The notes under the pieces were generated by a model. That model made no database searches. It was not told where the DNA came from and worked only from the letters and a program-made list of their open reading frames with translations. Shown here one piece after another: positions 1 to 5,161 of a stretch of DNA of 5,161 nucleotides. The DNA is from Adhaeribacter sp. Its GTDB lineage: Bacteria; Bacteroidota; Bacteroidia; Cytophagales; Hymenobacteraceae. Every line of letters starts with the position of its first letter. Within the stretch, counting starts at the first letter, position 1. Location: contig JAQBNV010000444.1 in assembly GCA_028288395.1 (NCBI GenBank), positions 1 through 5,161 on the forward strand. Reading direction: 5' to 3'. The position numbers and the translations under genes are program-made.

Positions 1-66
1 TTGTTTTGGTTAATCATTTAGAAATATCTTATTTATATTATTCATTTTATTTAAAGCTTGCCTCAC

Positions 67-84
67 CAAAGGGGACTTTGTTTT
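67..84 (+). terminator. Possible weak intrinsic terminator, plus strand
   Basis: On the plus strand CAAAG (67-71) and CTTTG (76-80) are perfect inverted repeats around a GGGA tetraloop, followed at once by TTTT (81-84). That order, hairpin then T-run, suits termination of a transcript entering from the left. The stem is only 5 bp and AT-rich, so the call is weak. No plus-strand gene is visible for it to serve. Confidence 0.25.
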
Positions 85-203
85 ACATTTTCAGCCCGGC
101 AAATAAGGAAAGAAAAAATATTTTAAATTATCCCATTCATTTCCTAACTATTAAAGGAACATGGATTAACCTGCTCCATTTAAACATATTAACCGCTCAA
201 AAT

Positions 204-232
204 ACAGCTACCAGCTCTAAAACATTAGCTGT
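204..232 (-). terminator. Inverted repeat, possible terminator of the minus-strand gene set
   Basis: ACAGCTA (204-210) and TAGCTGT (226-232) are perfect 7-bp inverted repeats separated by 15 bases. Read on the minus strand, the hairpin starts about 55 bases after the propeller stop codon and is followed by ATTTT, a short and imperfect T-run. The position fits an end-of-operon terminator, but the long loop and weak T-run make it uncertain. Confidence 0.3.
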
Positions 233-287
233 TCACCTATTTATTCCGGCCTGGCTACTGCTGCCTTCTTCGTTTTATTTTAATATT

Positions 288-1607
288 TTAAGCTAATGGA
301 TCAGCTATTTTTATTAAATCCTGAATAACCTTGCCATTGTGTTCAAAGCGCGCGAGGGTATATACATGACCGTCTTTTCCAACCGCAATTGCGTTTACAT
401 AAGTAGGCCGTTCCCCATCTTCGTAAAATATAGGCCCATGATCAATATATTCCTGGTGCGGTATATTATACGTTACCAGGTGCAGGTTCTCTAACCCTTT
501 GGCCGCACCTTTGGCTATCTGGGCTTTTCCTTTCAACCTTTTCCCATCAATATAAATCGGGCCACCCGTTAAATAATAAATGGTTTGCTGATCCGGGCCG
601 AGCTGAAAACCCAGGTAACCGTAACTAAACTGATCGAACATACCGCTTTTTCGCGAGGGCTCCGACGTAATCCGTTCCACTAATTCAATTTTTTGCTCGC
701 GGGGATCGAACCGGAATAAATAGCCCGAATTGCCGTGTACGCCGTAGGCAACTTGTTCGGTGGGGTGCCAGAATATTTTGCGCCAATTATAACCCATACT
801 GCCCGGGCGGGTATAGTCGTACTGTCCAAAATAATCGAGTCGCAAATCCACCCCGGATAACTTCTGAATAGCCGCATCGCCCGGTTTATAAGTCAGGATG
901 TCGCCTTTGGAAGTGGAAAAATACACCCCACCCGTTTGGGGATCAACAAATAATGAACGGCATAAAGAACGGAAATCATCGCCGGGAGTGCCGGCCTCGC
1001 CTTTGGCCGAAACCGGGCCAAGTTTATTTAATTTATTTTGTTGGATATCATAATGAATAAAATTACCGTAAGGCCAGGTAATACCAAAAAGGTGTCCCCG
1101 CTCGCGGTCCATGGTCATGGATACGACGCCTTCGCCATCGGGAACCAGTGCCAAATCTTCGAATTTCCTGGTAGTTAAATCGTAGGACAAAAAATGCCCG
1201 CCGGGGTACAAATTATAACCAGCCGGCGGCACCTCGGGTAAGCGATCCATACCATCAATTAGCTGGTAGTAGCCCACATGGGTAGCAAAATATAACTTGC
1301 CGTCCTTTTCGTAAAACCGGACATGGCTTTTACCTTGCGGAATAGCATTGGCCGCCTGCTCCCCACAAACCTCGGTTAAATCGGCTAAAAACTCGGTAGT
1401 ATCAGTAGCCGGGTCATACACAAACATTTGCCCGCCCTGCTCAATAGAATCCGACGAAAGCACATAATAAATTTTGCCATCGCTGGCGCAAGAAATGGCA
1501 TTATAGGTATCATGGGCCCGTTCAAACCCGGAGTAATATTTTTTGGCCTCCAAAGTAGGTTTAACAGAAGTATCAACGGCGTAAAGATTTAAATCAGGTT
1601 TATTCAT
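288..1607 (-). CDS. Beta-propeller protein of unknown function
   Basis: This is a 439-residue protein built from repeated blade-like units, most likely a seven-bladed beta-propeller of the WD40/YVTN/quinoprotein-like superfamily. Recurring signatures are a 'DG-x-[I/V/L]-Y' strand followed by a 'YD' or 'FDP' strand: SDGKIYYVL (42-50) with FVYDPATD (62-69), KDGKLYFATH (101-110) with FLSYDL (139-144), then FIHYDI (183-188), VDPQTGGVYFSTS (221-233) with ILTYKP, YGVHGNSGYLFRFDP (288-302), and GKDGHVYTLAR (410-420). Long aromatic and glycine-rich loops such as YDYTRPGSMGYNW (263-275) and SGMFDQFSYGYLGF (321-334) stand out and may form a ligand site on one face. The ATG at 1607 is the only reasonable start: a TAA lies in frame nine codons upstream with no ATG between. 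The N-terminus has no signal peptide or membrane segment, unlike its two upstream neighbours. It is the last gene of the set, 108 bases after the amidohydrolase. The coding call is firm and the propeller fold likely. An enzymatic role (lyase or lactonase) or a binding role is undetermined. Confidence 0.9.
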   Translation of the reverse strand: MNKPDLNLYAVDTSVKPTLEAKKYYSGFERAHDTYNAISCASDGKIYYVLSSDSIEQGGQMFVYDPATDTTEFLADLTEVCGEQAANAIPQGKSHVRFYEKDGKLYFATHVGYYQLIDGMDRLPEVPPAGYNLYPGGHFLSYDLTTRKFEDLALVPDGEGVVSMTMDRERGHLFGITWPYGNFIHYDIQQNKLNKLGPVSAKGEAGTPGDDFRSLCRSLFVDPQTGGVYFSTSKGDILTYKPGDAAIQKLSGVDLRLDYFGQYDYTRPGSMGYNWRKIFWHPTEQVAYGVHGNSGYLFRFDPREQKIELVERITSEPSRKSGMFDQFSYGYLGFQLGPDQQTIYYLTGGPIYIDGKRLKGKAQIAKGAAKGLENLHLVTYNIPHQEYIDHGPIFYEDGERPTYVNAIAVGKDGHVYTLARFEHNGKVIQDLIKIADPLA

Positions 1608-1653
1608 AGTGGTAATCGGATTCTTAATTTTTTAAGGGTTTGGCTGCAGTTTT

Positions 1654-1681
1654 CAAAATATTATCTTAGCTCTGGGGCAAA
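1654..1681 (-). promoter_or_regulatory. Candidate Bacteroidota-type promoter before the propeller gene
   Basis: On the minus strand a TTTG (plus-strand 1678-1681) lies 17 bases upstream of TATTTTG (plus-strand 1654-1660). This resembles the Bacteroidota primary sigma factor pattern TTTG then TAnnTTTG, though the second element is one base short. It sits about 45 bases before the propeller ATG, so that gene may have its own start of transcription as well as read-through. Such AT-rich matches arise easily by chance. Confidence 0.25.
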
Positions 1682-1690
1682 GGCATCTAA

Positions 1691-1711
1691 ACTAAAAACC
1701 CGAGACCTCGT
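1691..1711 (-). terminator. Weak hairpin with T-run after the amidohydrolase
   Basis: Read on the minus strand, a few bases after the amidohydrolase stop, CGAG-GT-CTCG forms a short inverted repeat followed by GG and a run of five T. AAA before and TTT after can extend the pairing across a bulge. The stem is short and the loop tight, so it may be at most an attenuating terminator between the amidohydrolase and the propeller gene. Confidence 0.25.
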
Positions 1712-1715
1712 TTGG

Positions 1716-2801
1716 TTATAGCCGGAATAATTTTTTAGCATTTTCGTACAGGATTTTCCGTTCAATTTGTTTGCTCGGCGTCAGTTTCCGGATGGCCGTC
1801 AGGGCTTGGGCACCGGTGCAGGCATTTCCCTGGCCTACAGCATCATTACAATCGCTGCCGTAAATAAGCTTATCCTGGTGTCTTTCCAGAAATTGCCGGG
1901 CATGTTCTTCGTCGCGGGTGAGCGCGGCCAGACCTGAACCGGCCGAAAAATCAGCGTACATATTGGGGTAATTCCGCAATAACCCATCGGTTATTCCGCC
2001 GGGCGTTACTTTTGTTTTGGGGTATAATATGCTTTGGTCTTTGTGCTCTTTATCAATATTGGCCCACCAGGTTTGCGCGTGGCCGATAAAATTAACCCGG
2101 GGGTATTTTTCCAGCATTTTATAAAACCGCTCGTAACCAAAAGAGTACATTTTAAATTGCCAGTGCATCAGAACCGGTACTTTGTAGGTTTGGGCAAGTT
2201 GGTAAATTTTCTGCATTTCCGGCGAATCGCATTCCACCCCAAACTTTAATTCGCCAATTAATTTGCCTCCCAGTTTTAAATATTTTTCTATTTCCTGCGT
2301 AGCCTCGGGCACATCCGGCACTTCGTTGGCGCCAAACAAAAATTCTTGTGGGTATTTTTGGGCAAAGCGGTAACATATTTCGTTGCCGCCGGCACCTACC
2401 TGCAAACCATTGGCCACTCCATGGTGCGTAGAAGCCGTAAGTACCGGCCGGCCAGCTGGTAGCAGCATAGTGGTGGTAATGCCCATGGTACGCTGGTGCG
2501 CCAAGAGTTGTTCCTGGGTCCGGCCGCTATAGTCGGTATGCTGATGAATATCAATAACGGGCTCGGGCCTAACGGCAGTCAGACCAGCGGCATTTAGCTT
2601 TAACGAAGTACCTACCAACAGTAAACTGGTACTCAGTAAAAAATCACGGCGCGAAAGAGAACGGGGCTTTAATTCCGGGGCCGGTTCTGCAGGAACAGCA
2701 AGCGCAGAACCTGCATCTGGTACTACCCTTACCGCCGTTGCGCCTATAAATTCGATTTTTCCATTTATACCCATTACGGCGGGTTGATTTTCTATTGTCA
2801 T
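1716..2801 (-). CDS. Tat-exported amidohydrolase_2 family metal-dependent hydrolase
   Basis: A TIM-barrel hydrolase of the amidohydrolase_2 type (COG2159-like; relatives include lactonases and ACMSD-like decarboxylases). From the ATG at 2801 it is 361 residues. Metal-site landmarks in order are the HxH motif in VIDIHQHTD (residues 82-90), a barrel strand with GELKFG (183-188), His in PVLMHWQ (about 213), His in NFIGHAQ (about 241), and Asp in YGSDCND (about 317). The order and spacing fit a complete catalytic domain. A twin-arginine motif SRRDFLL (50-56), followed by a hydrophobic stretch and an Ala-rich possible cleavage site (LNAAG), indicates folded export. About 49 residues precede that motif, ending in a Pro/Ala/Glu-rich linker, which is long for a signal n-region. 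The frame is open further up to a GTG at 2852, and an ATG at 2774 would shorten the extension. I chose 2801 because it is an ATG; no Shine-Dalgarno sequence helps decide. It lies 72 bases after the DegT gene, probably cotranscribed. Family and export are well supported; substrate unknown. Confidence 0.88.
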   Translation of the reverse strand: MTIENQPAVMGINGKIEFIGATAVRVVPDAGSALAVPAEPAPELKPRSLSRRDFLLSTSLLLVGTSLKLNAAGLTAVRPEPVIDIHQHTDYSGRTQEQLLAHQRTMGITTTMLLPAGRPVLTASTHHGVANGLQVGAGGNEICYRFAQKYPQEFLFGANEVPDVPEATQEIEKYLKLGGKLIGELKFGVECDSPEMQKIYQLAQTYKVPVLMHWQFKMYSFGYERFYKMLEKYPRVNFIGHAQTWWANIDKEHKDQSILYPKTKVTPGGITDGLLRNYPNMYADFSAGSGLAALTRDEEHARQFLERHQDKLIYGSDCNDAVGQGNACTGAQALTAIRKLTPSKQIERKILYENAKKLFRL

Positions 2802-2873
2802 CAACAGGTAATATTTTATCAGGTTACTCCATTTCTCCGGTAAGTAAAGCACTAGGCACCCAAATAGGCTCGA

Positions 2874-4265
2874 TTATTTTTTTGCTTGTTTCACAATTTT
2901 ATCGGCATTTTTATGCACTTTCTCAATGGCCGAGGCAATAGCCATCATATCGGACTTATTGCCCAGTAATAAATTTTGGGTAAACCATACTGCTTCTTCG
3001 TTGCATAATTTATCGTTTTCCGGACAGCGGTTTCGCTCCATATATTTATTATAATCGAGCATTTCTTTCGAATAAATTTTTTGATAATTTTTTGATTGGA
3101 AAGTCTCTTTCAGGAAAGGCTGGGTATTGAGGGTGGTATAGCCACTAGAGCAAGGAATGCCTTCGGCCCGAATAGCATTCAGGAACTCCTCGCGGGATAA
3201 ACCTTTAAATTTTTCTTTTTTGTACCGGAAAGCAAATAAGTGAAATGCTGCCCGCGTAACATTGTCGTATAATTTATAAGGTACTATACCCGGAATAACT
3301 TTTATCTGGGATTTGAGGAAAGCGGCATTCTCGTTGCGGGTAGTGGTTTGGGCATCCAGTCGTTTTAACTGCGCCAACCCGATGGCAGCCTGGTATTCGG
3401 TTAACCGTACTTTGGTACCCTGCATAATACTGCCGGTACCAATGGCTCCTACCGCGCTGCCGTAGGGCAAACCCAGGTTCTGGTAAGAGAAACAGCGATC
3501 CATAAAGGCGTCGTCGTTGCTCACTATAGCCCCCGCTTCGCCAATAGGTAAGTTCTTGGAATTCTGAAAACTAAAACAACCCGCATGGCCAATGGTGCCT
3601 ACCTTTTTACCGTTTACCTCCGCCAAATGGGCCTGGCAAGCATCTTCTATAACCACCAGATTATGTTTTTTGGCAATGGCCATAATCCGATCCATATCGG
3701 CGGGTAAACCCAGAATATGCACTGGCAAAATAGCTTTGGTACGTGGCGTAATTTTGGCTTCTATCTTGGCCGGGTCCATCTGATAAGTATGGGGATCAAT
3801 ATCCACAAACACCGGCATAGCCCCGTTGGCCAACACTGCCTGCACGGTAGCTATAAAGGTGTATGGCGGAACCAGCACTTCGTCGCCCCCCCGGATATTT
3901 AACTGATTAAGCGCAACAATTAAGGCATTGGTGCCATTTGAAACCGCCAGGCTGCGTTTAGCGCCTAAAGCATTGGCCCATTCCTTTTCAAATTCCGTTA
4001 CGACGGCTGCCCGCGACCAGACGCCACTCCGGAGCACTTCCAGCACCCGTTTTTCATCAGTTTCGGGATTCCAGACGGGCCAGGTGGGCCATTTTATTTT
4101 ATCCCAGGCGGGCTGTCCACCCAGTATGGCCGGCGTAGCAGCATTTTTCACCCCCTTGGCAAATAAAGGAGCAGTTATGCTCGCAGTTAGAACCGTACCA
4201 AGTCCGGCCAAGGTATTAAATTTTATAAATTCCCTTCGGGAGAAATTACTTTTGAACATTTTCAT
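2874..4265 (-). CDS. Tat-exported DegT/DnrJ/EryC1/StrS family PLP aminotransferase-like protein
   Basis: A 463-residue fold-type I PLP enzyme of the family that transaminates keto-sugars and cyclitols. Visible family landmarks, counted from the ATG at 4265, are SNGTNALIVAL (109-119, phosphate-binding region), PPYTFIATV (133-141), PVHILGLPADMD (181-192), VIEDACQAH (205-213, with the Asp that pairs with the PLP ring nitrogen), and FSFQNSKNLPIGEAGAI (231-247), whose Lys at about 237 should form the Schiff base. The usual GEGG is GEAG here. The N-terminus carries a classical Tat signal, SRREFIKF (9-16), then a hydrophobic region ending near APLFAKG. Tat transport suits a protein that binds its cofactor before export. 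The frame runs upstream to a TTG at 4328, but starting at the ATG at 4265 (or the one at 4259) places the Arg pair where a normal Tat signal has it. Two cysteines near the C-terminus (RCPENDKLC, about 413-421) could form a disulfide outside the cytoplasm. All catalytic landmarks are present, so it is probably an active enzyme. The substrate and amino donor are unknown. Confidence 0.92.
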   Translation of the reverse strand: MKMFKSNFSRREFIKFNTLAGLGTVLTASITAPLFAKGVKNAATPAILGGQPAWDKIKWPTWPVWNPETDEKRVLEVLRSGVWSRAAVVTEFEKEWANALGAKRSLAVSNGTNALIVALNQLNIRGGDEVLVPPYTFIATVQAVLANGAMPVFVDIDPHTYQMDPAKIEAKITPRTKAILPVHILGLPADMDRIMAIAKKHNLVVIEDACQAHLAEVNGKKVGTIGHAGCFSFQNSKNLPIGEAGAIVSNDDAFMDRCFSYQNLGLPYGSAVGAIGTGSIMQGTKVRLTEYQAAIGLAQLKRLDAQTTTRNENAAFLKSQIKVIPGIVPYKLYDNVTRAAFHLFAFRYKKEKFKGLSREEFLNAIRAEGIPCSSGYTTLNTQPFLKETFQSKNYQKIYSKEMLDYNKYMERNRCPENDKLCNEEAVWFTQNLLLGNKSDMMAIASAIEKVHKNADKIVKQAKK

Positions 4266-4450
4266 GTTTTTACCCGGTATAAATTCGCTTGTTATAAGAT
4301 ACCTGCTTTTGCTTACCCCTTTTCGCAATGATTATTGTTAGAGAAAAGCTAATTTAATTTAAGTTTTGACCGAAGCTAACCCACCAGTCTTTCAGCCAGC
4401 TAGTAATTTACCAACCTTAACCAGTTATACTTTTTTAATATATTTCCACC

Positions 4451-4482
4451 CTCTCCCTCCACGCTTTTAACCCCTCCCTCTC
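4451..4482. repeat. Homopyrimidine/homopurine mirror repeat
   Basis: On the plus strand CTCTCCCTCC (4451-4460) is mirrored exactly by CCTCCCTCTC (4473-4482) around a 12-base spacer. Both arms are pure pyrimidine. Such mirror repeats can form intramolecular triplex (H-DNA). The purine strand also has four G-runs of three or more, giving a loose G-quadruplex pattern. It lies about 190 bases upstream of the DegT ATG in otherwise AT-rich DNA. The repeat is read directly; any structural or regulatory role is inference. Confidence 0.5.
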
Positions 4483-4505
4483 TAGTTAAATTAACAGCAT
4501 AATAG

Positions 4506-4519
4506 CGGGCACGTACCCG
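4506..4519. promoter_or_regulatory. Near-perfect 14-bp palindrome, candidate operator
   Basis: CGGGCACGTACCCG is a palindrome with a single mismatched pair (C4510 against A4515) around a central ACGT, forming a GC-rich island inside AT-rich DNA. Just upstream on the minus strand lies TATTTTTTG (plus-strand 4528-4536), one base longer than the Bacteroidota -7 element TAnnTTTG, although no TTTG is found at the -33 position. If that is a promoter, the palindrome would overlap the start of transcription, a normal place for a dimeric repressor. No regulator is encoded in the window. Confidence 0.25.
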
Positions 4520-4803
4520 ATATTATCCAAAAAATATTATAATAAAAAATTATTTAAACTATTTTATCCGATTAAAATAAATCTGTCTAGACCTATATTA
4601 TTTTTTAAATTTAATAGAAGAAACTTACCCCATCGTAATTAGTTGTTAAATGTTAATTCCAACTCTTACCAGCTTAATTAGCTTTAAAATTCTTTTCTTT
4701 CTAAATTTTAAATTCGGTCCTCTGCCTTTGTTTAATACAAGTCAGTAAAAAGTAAAAACTTTGATTCACCGGTATATTATTTCTGTCTAATTTAAAATAT
4801 TCT

Positions 4804-5161
4804 TTATTTGTTTGGTTTAGCGGGCACCTGGGCCAGGGTGGCCAGGCGCTTCATTTCGTTAATAATAAGTGTTTGGGTATCGCCCCCCCACTTGCTGGGT
4901 AATCCGTAAACAATTTGCGCCGATTCTCCTTCATAGCCGCCTTCTTTTAGTACAGTAGTTGAAGGAATATAAGACATAACATCGTTGGAATAGCCCAAAA
5001 CAAATATATGAGGACCGAAAAGTTTTTTAAGTTCGATGGCATATTCTATTACCAATTCACCGCCTAAACTCATAACCGGCTGGTCGCCTATTTTCCAGAC
5101 TTGTAAAGGGAAGGGATAAGACGTCATAAATGCTTCGCCACGTTGCGCTTTTCCGAGCATA
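4804..5161 (-). CDS. C-terminal end of a neutral/alkaline ceramidase-like hydrolase (partial)
   Basis: The last 118 or so residues of a protein resembling the catalytic domain of neutral/alkaline non-lysosomal ceramidases, zinc enzymes that cut the amide bond of N-acyl sphingosine. The fragment contains YPFPLQVWKIGD (15-26), then GGELVIEY (33-40), whose Glu35 matches the zinc-binding Glu of the family, and SYIPSTTVLKEGGYEG (63-78). Tyr64 and Tyr76 are 12 residues apart, as I recall for the active-site Tyr448 and Tyr460 of the Pseudomonas aeruginosa enzyme. The protein ends about 40 residues after that motif, so the C-terminal immunoglobulin-like domain of classical ceramidases is absent. This matches the short ceramidase-like proteins I associate with Planctomycetota and Bacteroidota. 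The Met at the right edge is probably internal, since the motifs show most of the protein must lie outside the window. The zinc histidines, nucleophile region and any signal peptide cannot be checked. True ceramide activity is doubtful; another N-acyl substrate is possible. Confidence 0.82.
   Translation of the reverse strand, partial: MLGKAQRGEAFMTSYPFPLQVWKIGDQPVMSLGGELVIEYAIELKKLFGPHIFVLGYSNDVMSYIPSTTVLKEGGYEGESAQIVYGLPSKWGGDTQTLIINEMKRLATLAQVPAKPNK

Larger units (their letters stand above)
1..287. other. AT-rich non-coding flank downstream of the propeller gene
   Basis: This stretch lies beyond the stop codon of the propeller gene and I see no convincing gene in it. A plus-strand reading frame stays open from the left edge to the TAA at 294-296. 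Its translation is dominated by Leu, Ile, Tyr, Phe and Asn, as expected of random AT-rich DNA, it shows no motif, and its end runs over the end of the propeller gene. The only structures I noticed are two small inverted repeats, listed separately, which could end transcription from either side. A gene ending just left of the window cannot be excluded. Confidence 0.6.
4266..4803. other. Long AT-rich intergenic region upstream of the DegT gene
   Basis: About 540 bases without a gene separate the ceramidase-like stop codon from the DegT start. I see no convincing open frame on either strand. The region is strongly AT-rich, with one homopyrimidine mirror repeat and one GC-rich palindrome standing out (listed separately). 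After the ceramidase-like stop there is only a weak AT hairpin (AAAGT at 4749-4753 with ACTTT at 4758-4762), so no strong terminator is evident there. The length suggests that the DegT, amidohydrolase and propeller genes start from their own promoter here, perhaps with a long leader. Confidence 0.55.

Noticed and set aside
6..296. Plus-strand open frame of 96 codons, open to the left edge
   Set aside because: The translation is compositionally like random AT-rich DNA, has no recognisable motif, and the frame ends inside the 3' end of the propeller gene. Because it is open to the edge, the tail of a real gene is not fully excluded.
2034..2249. Plus-strand open frame of 71 codons opposite the amidohydrolase
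   Set aside because: It is antisense to the catalytic domain and its sequence has no family features.
4266..4328. N-terminal extension of the DegT protein to a TTG codon
   Set aside because: It would put 21 extra residues before a normal-length Tat signal. Two ATG codons at 4265 and 4259 give a typical signal peptide without it.
3928..4341. Plus-strand open frame of 137 codons opposite the DegT gene
   Set aside because: It lies almost wholly antisense to the strongly supported DegT N-terminal region and shows no motif of its own.
4749..4762. AT hairpin after the ceramidase-like gene as a terminator
   Set aside because: The 5-bp stem AAAGT/ACTTT is nearly all AT and would be very weak, so it was not called as a terminator.
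4540..4800. Possible small RNA or riboswitch in the AT-rich intergenic region
   Set aside because: I could find no set of conserved stems or a known riboswitch core, only AT-rich low-complexity sequence.

Overview
The window looks like chromosomal DNA from a Bacteroidota bacterium, probably of the Cytophagales type (for example Adhaeribacter or Rufibacter relatives). This is inferred from very AT-rich intergenic DNA around moderately GC coding DNA, start codons without a Shine-Dalgarno sequence, and protein families that recur in Bacteroidota, Planctomycetota and Verrucomicrobiota. No taxon can be proved from the sequence alone.

All four real genes lie on the minus strand, so transcription runs from right to left. 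In transcription order they are: the 3' end of a neutral/alkaline ceramidase-like hydrolase (4804 to the right edge, 5' end missing); a gene-free AT-rich stretch of about 540 bases (4266-4803) holding a homopyrimidine mirror repeat and a near-perfect palindrome; a DegT/DnrJ/EryC1/StrS-type PLP enzyme with a twin-arginine (Tat) export signal (2874-4265); an amidohydrolase_2-type metal-dependent hydrolase, also with a Tat motif but preceded by an unusual extra N-terminal segment (1716-2801); and a large beta-propeller protein with no visible signal peptide (288-1607). The left 287 bases appear non-coding and hold two small hairpins.

The genes probably form one functional locus. A ceramidase-like amide hydrolase, a PLP sugar-aminotransferase-like enzyme and a metal hydrolase are all predicted or likely to act outside the cytoplasm, beside a propeller protein of unknown function. 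A plausible reading is an envelope-located route for breaking down or modifying an N-acylated amine or amino-sugar-like compound. The substrate cannot be read from the sequence. The most unusual points are the export of a DegT-fold PLP enzyme, the repeated use of the Tat route within one cluster, and the uncharacterised propeller. I found no mobile elements, CRISPR arrays, tRNA or rRNA genes.
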